Shown piece after piece: positions 37,292-50,377 of a DNA stretch of 64,000 bases. Position numbers and translations under genes: made by a program. The stretch is from assembly GCA_025677815.1 (NCBI GenBank), contig JAIXMP010000017.1, positions 620,001 to 684,000 on the forward strand, written 5' to 3'. Numbering within the stretch: the first letter of the stretch is position 1; every line of letters begins with the position of its first letter. The notes beneath the pieces are model-generated. The model had not been told where the DNA came from. It did not search any database and saw nothing but the letters and a program-made list of their open reading frames with translations. The DNA is from Phascolomyces articulosus. Its lineage: Eukaryota > Mucoromycota > Mucoromycetes > Mucorales > Lichtheimiaceae.

Positions 37292-38752
37292 TTATTGTTG
37301 TCGTTGTTGGCAGCATTTTAGCAAGTTTCGAATTACTAATGATGTAAGTTTATCAGCTTTAGATTCTACCAATGAGCCATTTTGCCATGTAATAGTGATA
37401 TACAACGAAGTTTCGGTTCGAATGGGATTGACACTCAATGGGGTCGTAAAGATTTGTGCACTCTGGCAAAACCAGATTGATTCTAGTTGCCAAGAAGCGT
37501 TGGTATTTTCTTTTGTGGAAGGAGGGGGAACAAACTTGCCCAAATCAGATACTTCAATACCTCCTCCACGATGCATTGGGTTAGAATCCCAATGGCCATA
37601 CCAAAAATCACAATAATCTTCTGGGTACCTGGAAAGATATTTCAACAAACTGGTTTCTTTGGCGGCTTGGACCATATTGGCTTTCAATGGAGTTTGATAT
37701 TTTTTGGCCATATCCCAGAATCCTTCCATGGCTGCAGAAGGTAATGTCCATGTATGATTGTAAGCACCCACAAAATTACCCATTTCATCTTCAGGTACAG
37801 GAGGATTGCAGAATGAGCGACAGTTGGTCGGGGTACAGGTAGAGAGTACCGTTGTCTCTGGATAGACTTCAGCAAAGGCCGAGACAACTGCTGTCATGAT
37901 CGCCGCGTGCGGAGTGATACCTTGTTCTCGGCATGTTGTACATGTATCCTTCCAAATCGTACCGCCTAGTTCGATCCCACGCACAACAGTATCATGTCGA
38001 GCTAATGATTTATCAGTAATTCCAGGATAATCACCAGCCCAACTTTGGGGAAGCAAACGGTTTGCCAGGAAACTTGGAAACACTTTTTTAGCTACCATGC
38101 GTGAAACAACACCCACCATATCGATTGCCGTAAACATAGGTGGTTGTCGCTCTTCATAAGGTAATCCTAATTCAATGGCTGGATTGGACTTGATGATGTA
38201 ACCATCTTTTGGCTGTTGTTGCTTTTCTTGTTGATTGTTGATTTCTTGAAGGAAATCCCGCCAAAAGGTAGCTAAACTTTTACCATCCGCAATAACATGG
38301 TGAACTGTAAAAGTAATACTACATTCATCGAGACAATCTTCGTGGGTACATATACGCAAATGCCAGAGTGGAGTTGTTTGGTCTGCAAGGTTAAATTCAT
38401 GATCACATTCATTGGCAATGACTTGATCAAGTTTCGATTGATCCCTCAATGGTATTTGATCATTAAACTTGATGATCGCTGAGAGATCGAATTGGTCCAA
38501 ACGGACAAAATGAGCAGTGGACTTGTCACTGTCAGCTACCACAAGTGAGAGCTGAGGGTGTTTTTCAACGAGACGAGTAATAGGCGCATAAAGTTGGGAA
38601 AAATAAAATTCCTTGATATCTTGTTCTTTGCATCGCACTGCTAATGCATGGCGTAAAATGACAGTTGTTGTTACAGTTCCATATGCCTGAGTCAATTGCT
38701 TCGCCACTTGATATTTCTCAAACCAACCCAAGGATCTTTCCACCGTTGGCAT
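37292..38752 (-). CDS. Alcohol acetyltransferase-like acyltransferase (condensation fold), copy 2
   Basis: Intronless, 486 aa from MPTVERSLGWFEKYQ. It is a close paralogue of 5361-6818 over its whole length (shared EKYQV-KQLTQ-YGTVT, HPQLSLVVA-SDK-TAHF, SITF..HHVIADGKS, AGDYPGITDKS-ARHDT, HAAIMTA, NCRSFCNPPV, GNFVGAYN-TW). The catalytic HHVIADG is intact, so it should be active. It acyl-transfers from CoA to an alcohol or amine; the substrate is unknown. Unlike copy 1 it is not next to an exporter; its neighbours are the bHLH gene and a divergent coiled-coil gene 2.9 kb away. The copies are now 31 kb apart and clearly diverged, so the duplication is not recent. Confidence 0.82.
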   Translation of the reverse strand: MPTVERSLGWFEKYQVAKQLTQAYGTVTTTVILRHALAVRCKEQDIKEFYFSQLYAPITRLVEKHPQLSLVVADSDKSTAHFVRLDQFDLSAIIKFNDQIPLRDQSKLDQVIANECDHEFNLADQTTPLWHLRICTHEDCLDECSITFTVHHVIADGKSLATFWRDFLQEINNQQEKQQQPKDGYIIKSNPAIELGLPYEERQPPMFTAIDMVGVVSRMVAKKVFPSFLANRLLPQSWAGDYPGITDKSLARHDTVVRGIELGGTIWKDTCTTCREQGITPHAAIMTAVVSAFAEVYPETTVLSTCTPTNCRSFCNPPVPEDEMGNFVGAYNHTWTLPSAAMEGFWDMAKKYQTPLKANMVQAAKETSLLKYLSRYPEDYCDFWYGHWDSNPMHRGGGIEVSDLGKFVPPPSTKENTNASWQLESIWFCQSAQIFTTPLSVNPIRTETSLYITITWQNGSLVESKADKLTSLVIRNLLKCCQQRQQ

Positions 38753-41658
38753 TTTTTTAACTTTACAATAGATTATAGTGAAAGAACAGCAAGAAAGTGA
38801 AAGATATAAATGAATAAGAAAGTCAAGCTTTTTTTTTATGTTTGAAATTGACAGCAAGGTTTAGATCAAAGTTACACAGAAAACAAAAGTTCAAGTTGAA
38901 TTTATCCGTTGACAACAATACACTGCAAGTTTGGCACTAAACTATTATTGGAACAATTCTCTCAAAGATTTTCTGTTTCCACGTCCGTAATTTGAATGTC
39001 TTTATGGGATTCATGCTTGGCTGCCGTTTTGAGTGAAAAAAGGAGGGCTTTCATCTTGGTAACGACTGTTGCTCTTATTATACTTATGTTTTACAAGAAT
39101 AAATGAATTATATAGGGTACCATCGGAACGAGCTTTAAAAAACTGCTGTCATGACATCCGTAAACGAAGAAAACTCTTACACAACAATGTGGCTCCTGAG
39201 AATAAAATACGTACAGAACAATGGTTCATCCAGAGATGAACCGTAGGATAAAATTGCTTCTGACAAAAAATCTTTGTATGCATCAAAATATAACAAAATA
39301 CATACTTCGTTTGTATGTATATACTATCGTTCGACTTTTAACACATTGTTTTGATATGAATCAGCTTCTTGGCAAGAAATAAAGGAAGCTCAGCTTTTTT
39401 TAGTAGGATAGTACAACAGATAATTGATCTCGAGGGACCAGTAACATACTTTTTATATCCGTCGAAAGAATTAATCTATATACTATGCAAAAAGGGTTAC
39501 TTCTTTATCATCATTGCTCTTAAAAATTAATCTCATCGCAAGTTTACACTATAATCCAAATCGCTTGATCAGTTTTATAGCACCTTATTTCATGTATTCA
39601 TGAAGCTGTGGCTCAAGCAATGTCTGTATGTGTATTTAAAAAACATTAGACTTCTTACAAACCATAATAGTTGAAAGCTTATATATCATCTCTTCATTCT
39701 ACTACGTATAGTAACAAATAGTATGACATAATGAAGGATAACAACTGATTTAAAGGGGAATAAATCGAGCATACTATTACGATGTCAATGATAAAAAAAA
39801 ATCGATGAGATCTACACTTGGCGTCTACATTATCCATCTAAAAATATAACTTACCTTAATTTAAAACAATGATCACTCATTCTTTGTAAACACATTTTGT
39901 TGGGATATGATTGAAATAAAAGGGATTTTCACTGCTATAGCGTAATATTTTCTCCTGTACGTAGCACAATAAAAAAAAGTGCTACAATAAACAGTTTGAC
40001 AAAAAAGAAAACGCCACCTTTAAAGAAATTAAATAACTAAACCTGGGCAGGGTCAAAACAGCTAAATTTGGTTACTTATTATTGTTTATTCCATGTCAAT
40101 CATACATTATTACGCTTCATGATGATCTACACTATTATGGTTGTTGTAGTGTTGTAAATTCACTATTATGGGATAAAAACTAAATATATTTATAACATGG
40201 ATTTCTATGTGTTTGATTGATGGTTTGCTGCCTTAGAAAAATATACTGCGTCATGCAATCGTGCTTCCTTGAACCTTTTTTTTTTATAAAAGATGATGAT
40301 AATGATTATGCATATAGCATGCTTGGTTTTTAACAGAGTTAGATATTTTGCATCATCAATGACGTGGGTAAATGCAGGTTGGTCACAGGACTTATGTTGG
40401 TCAACCGATACCAATTAACAGTAAGTTAGATAATTATGTGATAGTAAGTATATACCTTGATGTCGAATTGTGGTACTATTATGAAGTTATCTGTTTTATG
40501 AAATCAAAACATATAAATAACATATAATAATAGCTTAAAAACTTAATATTAAAAATATAATTTAGAATAGGCCTATCATAATGATGCAATTTAATAATGA
40601 TAAACCAAAGAAAGAAGATTTTCGTGAATTAAACAATAACAATCATACATTTCAAGAAATGGTTTTTTATATAATTTTTATTAGACTAGTTTATTTAAAC
40701 AAGATGAAAAAAAAAGACCTTCTTTAATATTAACTTTTTTATATTATAACTTACTATTGGGTTATATAGTATGCATGTATGTCTGACTGAATGTTTCATC
40801 ATTTATACATTTAAAACAACAACAACAAAGAAGTTCTACTTCAACTCTTACCTTTATCCGTATTAATCATGTATATCCCCCTGAAAATATGGGAGAAGAG
40901 GAAGAATTTTTTTTTAAAAGATAAAGTTAAAGCCACCAGTCATCCACTTTGTCCGTGCTAATGCATGTTCTTAGTTTTACCTACATTTGATGTACTAGTA
41001 CTTGCATGTGAGCGTATGATGGGGTGATAATAATGATGATATAAGATATACTTCCAGTATAAAAAATAATGATCGGGTATTCTAACCTTTCCCCCCCGCA
41101 AATGTCTCATTGCTTTATAAAGTGTAAGGATGATCCTTATTGTATAAATTTCTTTTTAGGGTTGACGCCCTGTTGTACTACCATATAAGCAAGTTGTTGG
41201 TTCCGGGTTGAGGAGCAAGGGAAAACCTTTATATATACAACTATAAAAGAATGCATCTATTTTAGATCTCAGCGATTTAGGATGCATAATAATTGTGAGA
41301 ACTCATCATGGGGATTAATGATGAAAGAAGAAGCCAGTAGAAGACCCATTATTTGTTTTTATATAAAAAAGTATTTGCCAAGACAGTAAAAGAGAAGAAA
41401 GGAAAATAAGTGGACGGATGACCTTGAATGATCAGATGAATCTTTTTATTATAGTAACTGCCTTTTTTTGACGTATGCTTTTATTTATCCTTTGACTGCA
41501 GCTTATCTGCACTACAAATCTTTTACCATTTTTGCTTGATGTTCCATTTTACTATTTAAAATCATCTCGTTTTGTTGAATACTTTTTCTTTTCCTCTTCT
41601 TTTTCTTCTTCTTTTCTTTTTTTTTATTTTTGATTCTATTCATATTTCTATATCATAA
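38753..41658. other. Long AT-rich intergenic region between divergent genes
   Basis: About 2.9 kb with no gene I can support. A perfect 8-bp hairpin (GGTTCATC-CAGA-GATGAACC) lies at 39223-39242. A GC-richer stretch at 41160-41225 with a CCTTTATATATA element may belong to the promoter of the coiled-coil gene, whose ATG is preceded by a CT-rich leader (41580-41630). Confidence 0.5.
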
Positions 41659-43835
41659 ATGGAAGTTTCAACACCACTTACTGCTACTACAATTGAACCG
41701 ACGACAAATACATTATATCCCATGGCTGGTATCCAAGAATGGGAGTTGGAACGAGCAATGGTACGGTCATTATTTCATTTATATAAATCGAAAAGCCTTT
41801 GTTTATCTCATATATACCAATTGTAAATGTTGTTAATAATAGGCGTTGAGTCAACTTCAGCAACATCGTGAACGTGCAAATAATCTCGAACAAAAAATCG
41901 AGGAAGATAAAAGATTGTATGATAAACATCGTATGAGTGTAAGTATTATATAATAGTGGTCAAACAACAACACGACTCTTCTTCTTGTTACTGGCTACAT
42001 ATATATTAACCAGATCTTTCTCTTCTTTTATTCTATTAATATTAGCTTATTAACGAAATCAAACTAAAAGAAGTGTTAAATGAAAAACGTATTCAGAATA
42101 TGGAAAAACACTATTTAGAACATGTAAATAAGAAATTATTTTAACTATTACAGTAACAAATTTCTCTTAATCCTTAAAGAGATAAAAAAGAAATCCCTTA
42201 AAATGAAGGAAAAAAAAAACAAACTTAAGCATCTCCATTTTATTTAACTCCTAATCACTATATCATAATTATATAGATTCAAATTTTACATAAACAACTT
42301 GATCAAGAAAGACAAGAACGAAAAATTGAAGCAAAAGATATTCATCAACGTTATGAATCCATGATTCAAAATGAACAAAAAAAGCACGAAAGACGTATTT
42401 GTAGCTTTCAACAGCGCCTCAGTGCCAAGGATTATGAATACGCAAAACTCCAAAAGGATATCCGGCTGACCCAAAGCCCCCCTATATCGCCACGAACTCC
42501 CGATACACCTATCCATAGCGACTGTGACTCCGTAGCCACTGATGAAAGTAATAGCACCCTGACTCTTATCAGTAGTAGTACAAATACAACTCCTGTTCGT
42601 CTCTTGCAAGAAAAAGTATTCAAACTCCAGGTACACCAGGATGAATTAGAAAAAAACCATCAAATAGAGTTGGAGAAGCAAAAACTTGTATTTGATAAGG
42701 AATGCTCCTATTTGCAACAAAAAATCCAAGATTTGGAATCCCTTTTAAAAGAACAGCAAGAACCTCAACAACAACAGTGGTTGGAACGACTACAAAAGGA
42801 ATATCAAAAGGGAGCTCAAAAAGTCTACCAAGAACGATTACAACAAATCGAACAGACTTTTAATGAAAAGCATAAACTGACCATGGAGAGTTATCGTGGT
42901 GACTTGGCTCAAATGAAAGAACGGTTCATCCACGAAACACAACAGCTCACCATGCATCAAGAAGCCCATTGCCAAAATTTGGTTTCCGAACATGAACATA
43001 CATTGACCGAAATGAAGGAACAACATGATAATGAAATGGAAGTTCTTCGTATTGAACATCAAGCTGCCCTTGCTGACTTGGAGTTTTATATGAAGCGTGA
43101 AAAACAAGACGCACTTTATGATTGCGAACAAACCTGGAAAACAAAACTTCAAGATGTACGCACTGCTATGTCAGATGATGCAATCAAAGTTCAAAAATAT
43201 TGGGATAATCGTATAGAAGAAGCAGCTTCTGCTCGTGAAACAGAATTTACGCATCTCGTGGGTGAATTGGAAGTAGTGAAAGATCGTCTAGGTCGAGAAA
43301 TTGAAAAATGTCAAGATATGACCAGACAACTTAACAAAGCAGCTCAAGATGTTCAATTGCATAAAAAGACCAAAGCTATTGCAACACAAGAATGTCTTAA
43401 GGTACGTAGAGATTCATATTAAAATATATTCTTTTTCATTTATTTTATCATCCTAACAAAATGTTATAGTTACAACGCATGCAACGTCGAGCATATACAT
43501 TGGCAGTTACCGTAGCTTCAGTTTCACAACCTCAGCACAATACAATGAATGAAATCAATGAAGTCGATGAAACTATTGATATTTCTAGCAATTTGTCTTT
43601 ATTTGATTTGTTACAAAGATCTATTTCACAGATCACGCGCTTACAAGCACAGAATTCGATGATGGAAAAGGTTCGTAGTCTGTTGTATAAATAGAGCCTT
43701 GTATTAAAATAACTGAAATGTTACAGTTTTGTCTAATTAAGCTATAATCCTTATTTATTCTATGATTGACAACAGAGTTTAGAATCTTCTTCTACGACAA
43801 CAACAACTGGATTCAGCTTTTTCAACTTATTTTAA
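41659..43835 (+). CDS. Long coiled-coil protein, unrecognised
   Basis: Six exons: 41659-41760, 41843-41938, 42046-42123, 42277-43401, 43470-43670 and 43776-43835, giving 553 aa. All introns are in phase 0. After about 30 Thr/Pro-containing residues, nearly everything is charged, Glu/Gln/Lys-rich helix with heptad periodicity, for example LEQKIEEDKRLYDKHRMS and ELEKNHQIELEKQKLVF. It is broken by a Ser/Thr/Pro linker near residues 130-175 with proline-directed sites (SPPISPRTPDTP). A C-terminal hydrophobic tip reads GFSFFNLF. The composition suits a tether, golgin or cytoskeletal adaptor, but no diagnostic domain is visible. The linker could be a CDK/MAPK target. Confidence 0.75.
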
Positions 43836-44781
43836 TTTTTATTATTCTTTTTTTTTTTTTTTTGAAACATCATCAATATCCGGCAATTACTCTATATACC
43901 CAATACCATTTTTGCTTTAATTATACTACACTTTTTTTATATCTTACCATCTTCGACTATTCAATAATTTTATCATTATGTAAATACCATTATAATCATT
44001 AGTTTTTTTATTTTATAATTATTCTTTATGAAAATTTTAGCTTTCATATTATACTTTACTACTGTTAAGTACTATTGCATATTTCACAGTTGATGATTAA
44101 ATATTGAACACACTACATGCACAAGTTTTTTTTTAAAAAAAATATGATATCAATGATTATATAAATTCTTATATGCTTTTATTTATACAGTGGTTAAGGT
44201 AAATCGATTTGAGTACTTTCCTTACAATTTATGGAAAAGATGTATAGATCATATTTTCTGCTGAAACAATGCCTATTATAGAGTGATGCGTCGTGATTGT
44301 TCATAAAAAAAGTTCTTTAGTGGCCAATATTTAAAACAAGAGAACTTTCTTGATTTCTAAAAGAATTACTGCTTGAATGATGTTTATTAACCAACATGTA
44401 TATATTAATTATGTAATAAATAAAATTTTTAATTGATATATATCCTACAATTTTATGGTTTAAATCAAAGAATAGTTAATATCAGCAAATATCCTAAGAA
44501 GAGCAAAAAAAAAAAACCACCAAAAATAAAATACATCAACTTCTCATTAAGCCATTATGTATGTATTAGTTGTTTCATAAGTAATCCACACAACAAAAAC
44601 ATAGGTGTACATGATAAGATATCATATTTTGATATATTTTATAAAGGAGATACTATTAATAATCAAATAATATACAAGAAAAGAGATATGTAATATATAA
44701 ATGAAAGTAATTGATGCTATTTGTATTAATACATATAAAAATGGCTTTTTTTATGTTCCTAGATTATCATAGTGATAGAAT
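43836..44781. other. Convergent 3' flanks (coiled-coil and SDR genes)
   Basis: About 950 bp, very AT-rich, no gene seen. An 86-codon plus-strand frame at 44433-44693 is Lys/Ile/Tyr-rich, as expected for AT-rich non-coding DNA. Confidence 0.55.
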
Positions 44782-46198
44782 TTAGATTGTTGCACCTTGA
44801 TAGTCAGGCATCTTTTCCTTCAAAAGTTTTTCAGTAAAATCCCAAAGATCAGCGGCATTCTTTTGGTTTCTTGTATAAGGGTTTGACCAACCAGGCCTGG
44901 CATAAGGAACCTATTTTGACAAAATAAATCGAAGCACATATTAATTTCTCTTGCCTCATCACTCAATCTCCTCTCTTTATCCAATGGTCATCCTCTTTTA
45001 TCTACATATTGTGTTCACTAACATAATATTGTCCTTTGACACTTTTGCTTTCGACTTCAGGACTTGTGGCTAAGTACAATTGAGTAAGGGAGCCATTTTC
45101 GGTAGTAATAGTCATATAGTTGTTGTACACCTTATCCAAGAATGACTTTTGAGAAACAATATGTCTGGAAAGTTCACTGCTTACAATACCGGGATGGTTG
45201 CAGTTAACATAGACCTATTTTTTTTTAAAAAAAAAACCCCAAGTATATAATTATCATCAGTTTAATTGATAAATAAAGTATTTACGCCGGTTATCCTTGA
45301 TATCGGTATATACTTTACATTGTTGATTCCTTTAGCTTCCAAACGTTTCGCTAATTCTCGAGTAAATAAAATATTACAAGCCTATCAAATGATAAAACAA
45401 AATTAGATAATGGCCCCTTTTTTTACAAGTTTTCGATCCACTCTCTATGAAAAAAAAAACCTATGTATTTACCTTTGTAAAACCATATTGAATTGTGGCA
45501 TTGTAACCCTTCTGTTCACTTGATTTTTCCAAAGCCGGTGCAAAAGCAGAAGTGAATAAATGACCCATGGAACTAACATTCACAATACGGCTTGGACCAG
45601 ACTTGATTAAAATAGGAAGCAATTGCATAGTCAAGTAATAGTGAGCCACATGATTAGTGGCGAATTGTGTCTCGATTCCTAAGTGGGAAATATCAAATCA
45701 ATTGAACTTTTTTTTTTAACTTTCGAATCACATACCATCCTCGCTAAGACCGTAAGGACACATCATGACACCAGCATTATTCAGCAAGATATTCAACTTG
45801 TCGTATTTAGCCTTAAACTCTTCAGCGAATGCCTTGACAGATTTGAGTGAAAGCAAATCCAATTTCATATATTCAACCTTTTCGTTTCCAGTGGCTGATT
45901 TGATATCTGCAACAGCAGCCTGACCCTTATCTTCACTACGACTGGCTACAATACTACAAAAATAAAGAAAAAATACGTATGTGAGTTTCGTTATCCCCTC
46001 TTTTTGACTTCATAGTAACGCGCTTTTTTTTTGTCATTTCCTGTCATTTTATTATAAGTTGAATTACATTTGACAATTCTTTCGGGCCATTTCAGTTGCA
46101 CATACTTTGCCAATACCAGTATTACTACCAGTAATAATAGCAAGCTTGCCAGTTAAATCAGGGATATTTGCAAATTCAAAGTGCTTTGTCCAAATCAT
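44782..46198 (-). CDS. Short-chain dehydrogenase/reductase (retinol-dehydrogenase/WWOX-like)
   Basis: Six exons on the minus strand: 46198-46068, 45953-45736, 45678-45473, 45381-45319, 45214-45023 and 44910-44782, giving 312 aa. The NAD(P)-binding Rossmann motif is TGSNTGIGK (about residues 21-29). NNAGVM and a structural NHVAHYYLT follow. The catalytic Ser is in IVNVSSMGH and the catalytic Tyr/Lys in YGFTK. NHPGIVSSEL is the post-catalytic motif of classical SDRs of the retinol dehydrogenase/protochlorophyllide-reductase-like group. ASRS at the second strand suggests NADP preference. The substrate (lipid, steroid or xenobiotic carbonyl) is not predictable. It is divergent from NOC2 across 1.5 kb. 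Confidence 0.9.
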
Positions 46199-47709
46199 AA
46201 TAATAAAAAAGAAAAGAAGTTGTATGTATTCTGAGTTTTACAAAGTGAACAATTTAATTTATATCGAATCTCTTGGTGCTTTTTTTTTCACATGATAAAA
46301 AAAGGAGACTATCATCCCCATGAAACAATTTATTGTTTTCTCTGGCAAGAAATATCGCGCTACATAATTAGTGTAATATGAGCTGTTGTTGTTGTTTTAT
46401 ACTATCATAATGAACGTAGATGATACCAAGAGCGCGAGTGTAAATAGTCATATGAAGGTTTTGGATATAAAGTAAGTAAAGGTTTTAAAAGTATGAAACG
46501 ATGAAGTATTGGTAAATTAGTAAAGACCAAGTATTCTCATGAGGTTACTTTCGAAATTCAGTTAACACTATTAATGGATCTTTTCTTTGATCATATTGCT
46601 AGTTGAATATGAAAAGAATATCCAGCTCAGGCTCGTAAGCCTGTATTACGATGCGCCACTTATGTCAAGGTATACCAGAAAGCTGGGTTGGAAATTTAAT
46701 CGAAATAATGTACGATTACTCGATATGGTAATCGTTCTGTTTTGACTTAAAATTCTATTAAGGCAATAAATCGTCACCTACGACGTGGTTCAAAAGAAGC
46801 AAGCGCATTAGTCAATTAATACGTAATTACATTGACATATATGTAGATAATCCAGAAAAACAAACGTTTATCCATTCATCTTGTTGATCTCTAAAACAGG
46901 AAATGAGAATTTCAGGTGTTGGTGATAAAGATTACTATGGTTTCGTACAAGGATGAGTAGTATTGAATAATAAAAAATAACGCTAGTACAAGATAAATGG
47001 TATCATACAATGTCACTTCATATTGCGCATTTTACTACCAATAAGTATTAGAAAAAAAATAATATAATATAATTCTATATGGACATAAGTAACCTTCTAT
47101 ATATTTAGCTATTTTCGTTCATATCCATGATCGTTGTATGATGTTGCAGCTTAATGATGTTTTTCCTATATCACAAAAAGAAATGTTACTAAAGAAGGAT
47201 AAATATATGAGTAGCTTTGTATAACATTGTAAATCTTGGCGACATAAACCGATGCTAAGGATTGACAGGTGAAGTGGCTGGAAGGGATTACATATCTTAT
47301 CTGAACATCATCAACTCTAAATTGATTATACATATTATGTGTATTGACTATTATACAAAAAAGTAAAAATGTATTTGGGAGAATACGTAAAGTAGATTAT
47401 AGATGCTTTATTATGGAGGAGAAACTGTGGTTTCTTAGCGATAATTAACACGCGTAAGATCTGTTTTTATCAATTCATATGACAATAGAATTTTATCCAT
47501 TATTCGTCATGGAGTTTGTTTTAATCATCCAGCTTGAACTGATCTTAGGGAACAAACTAGATAGCTTCTATAATTCTATAATTAAAAGCGAGAAACTCTT
47601 GCATGAATTCTCAGGTTTTGTGGCTGAGATTTCTCGGTTAATCATACATTTTTATTGCCAAAAAAATAAGCAATCCAAATTTCTCAACTTCACTTATTTT
47701 AAAATAACC
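46199..47709. other. Intergenic region between SDR and NOC2 with a coding relic
   Basis: About 1.5 kb between divergent genes. The region near 46610-46960 has GC-richer, protein-like stretches full of stops (listed separately). The last 100 bp before NOC2 are leader. Confidence 0.5.
46610..46960 (+). pseudogene. Degenerate coding relic, unrecognised
   Basis: Plus-strand segments such as YPAQARKPVLRCATYVKVYQ and NSIKAINRHLRRGSKEASAL look like protein, but stops and frame changes separate them every 20-40 codons. Basic composition and arrangement could fit a decayed transposon or a small nuclear protein, but I cannot assign a family. There are no inverted-repeat ends that I can see. Confidence 0.25.
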
Positions 47710-50377
47710 ATGGCTAAATTAAAGAAAGCAACCGTCAAATTTCAAAAAAATAAACTCAAAAACACTCTTGAACGAAGAAAGAAACATACAAAGTTTAAGC
47801 AACAGGTGAATCGTCGTAAAGAGCGTAGATCTAAAAATCAAGAGAATGGAAAAGGTACACCCATCTACAGATCTATTTTTTTTTCAACTTTTTCATAGAA
47901 ATGTTGACAGATCGTTCCCTTTTTTTTTCAGATCAATCCAAGGAAGAAAAAGCTGCTGAAATTACTGAAGCTACTGAAAGGTATAATTTTTATAAATGGG
48001 ATAAAAGCATTAACTACCAAAAATTTTGTACTAAATAACGATCGTTTGCGCGTTTTTTTTTGTAACAGTAATGAACAAGTTAATGTTGAAGATTACTTTT
48101 GTAACTTTTTGATTGGAAGTGAAGAATTGTTGGACTTGAGCGACGACGAAGAAGAAGATGTAAATGGTCTGGACGAAGTTGAAGCAGCTGAGCCTGATGA
48201 TGAACCGATGGCCGAAAAAGATGAGGATGATATGAATGGAGAAGAGGAAGAGGAAGATAGTGAAGATGAGGAAGACGATGAAATGCTTAGCGATGATGAT
48301 GATGAAGTTGATGACGATGAAGATAACAACGATGAAGATATGGAGGATGATAACTCACAATTGGTTACCATGGAACTCTTGTCAGAATGGTCAGAATCAG
48401 CTAAAAAGAAATCACCCGAAGCATTCAAGAATCTATTACTTGCTTTCCGATCTATTGCTCGATCCGATGAAGAAACGGATATGGAATTCAAATATCGTGT
48501 CAATAATCATAAAGGTAAGGAGACTCATTATAATGGGAGAGGAATCGTGGCGGGTATTACACGTAACGTAAAAATAGAATTGACATGTTTGAATTATTTT
48601 CTTAGTATACAAAAAGGTTGTTCGCGTCACTTTGAAATCAGCCTATCCAATCTTTAACGAACATCTCTTTTTCACCAAAAAAGCAAAACATCCAGCAAAG
48701 ACAAAGAATTGGCGTAGATTGGAAAAGGTTGTGCGACTATTCCTCAACAATTGTGTACGATTTTTACGAGATATGGACCAAGATGAAATGTTACAATATA
48801 TTCTCACACATTTGGAACCATGCTCCCTCTACTTTGGATGTTTCCCTAAAGCTGCTAGAGAATATTTAAGGGTAAATATCAATATACATTAGAAGAGGTG
48901 TAAATAGAAAATGGGAGAGAGATTATGACGCTAGTGGATCAGTTAAACTGAATATATTTGCATATTAGGTATTATTGGATCGATGGTCAGATTCGTCACT
49001 TACAACAGAATCACGAGCACGATGTTATCAATCTATCAAAAAATTCGCAGCTACAGCAATCGATGTGGAAAAGAATAGTTATATTGGACTCTGTCTGAAA
49101 GGTGTATATCTCGTTTTTGCTAAACACGCCACAAAAATGACAGAATCAACACTCCCCATGATCCAACAGATGCTGGAAGAAGGGCCTGATTTATATACCC
49201 TAGATCAGAAAGTCAGTTCCCAACATGCAGAGGTTTACATTCATCAATTAACCAGTCATTTGAAATTAGCAAAGAAGCAACATACAGCAGAAAGTTTTAA
49301 ATCAGTTTATACTTGGCAGTTTGTAAGTTGTTTGGATTTCTGGGCTAATGCTATTGCAAATACATGTAATCCAGAGACTGGTATTGTATCACCTATGCTT
49401 TCGCACTTGAAACCATTGGTAGATCTTTCATTACAAACCTTAAGGTAAAAAAAAGGATAGGTTGGAATTATTTTAAAAAGAAATGTATCTGTTTGAAAGG
49501 CATATTCTGATATTTAATTTTTCTTATGAATATTATAAACACTCTGTTTAGATTAAACCCTGTTGGCCAATTCCTCCCTCTTCGTGTACATATTATTCGT
49601 TCATTGATTGGATTAATTGATGGTACAGGCTACTATATTCCTTTGGGTCCCTTTATTTTTGAAATTTTCAATGGTGATGCCAAATCCAAAATGGAACAAA
49701 CAGACCTTCCTTCATTTGAATGGGATATGTATTTGAAAACACCAAAAGAATATACTCCAACAAAGATTTATCAGGTGTGTACATAACGACAGAGTTTGGA
49801 TGATTGGATGGATGGATATGAGACGAATTTATAGTGTATCAGCTTATAGCACCATGGAGCTAATACAGTTAATTTTATATTATAGGATGCAAAATATCAA
49901 GTGTTTTATGACAGCTTAGTCGATTTTTATGCTTGTTTTGGTTTGAATATTGCCTTCCCAGAACTTGCCATTCCAGTACTTAGCAAAGTATGTAATTCGT
50001 ACATAAACATGAACGTTTGGACAATGACGGTTTGAGAGTTCTAAAATGATTTATTATTGTTATTATTTAGCTCAAGGATGATCATAAAACTTTAAAGGGA
50101 ACACGTTTTGCCAAATCTTTACGTACACTTATTGATAAGGTAATTTAGAGATGATTTCCCTTTTTACATGTCGTTATTAAACACTAATACCGATTCGATG
50201 TGTATTTATATATAGCTTGAAACACACAAGAACTACATTGAACAGAAACGTGCACCTGTAGAATACACGCCAACCAAATTAGACGAAGTAAATGCTTTCT
50301 TGCGGAACACAGACTTTGAAACCACTCCTTTTGGAAGTTTCTTAGTTAACAAAGCAAGAAATAACGCTGTAGCATAA
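47710..50377 (+). CDS. NOC2: Nucleolar complex protein 2 (ribosome biogenesis)
   Basis: Nine exons: 47710-47854, 47932-47980, 48069-48514, 48606-48871, 48969-49444, 49552-49774, 49886-49987, 50071-50139 and 50216-50377, giving 645 aa. Noc2 pairs with Noc1 and then Noc3 to escort pre-60S particles from nucleolus to nucleoplasm. The Lys/Arg-rich start (KNTLERRKKHTKFKQQVNRR) is a nucleolar-type signal. An acidic stretch of about 70 residues (EEEEEDSEDEEDDE) is typical of the family. Then come the Noc2 domain YRVNNHKVYKKVVRVTL, YFGCFPKAAREYLRVLLDRW and LNPVGQFLPLRVHIIRSL. It ends AFLRNTDFETTPFGSFLVNK. It converges with MSH5, 192 bp apart. Confidence 0.94.

Noticed and set aside
48093..48503. Long minus-strand frame rich in serine
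   Set aside because: Antisense shadow of the acidic stretch of NOC2 (GAT/GAA codons read as serine in reverse).
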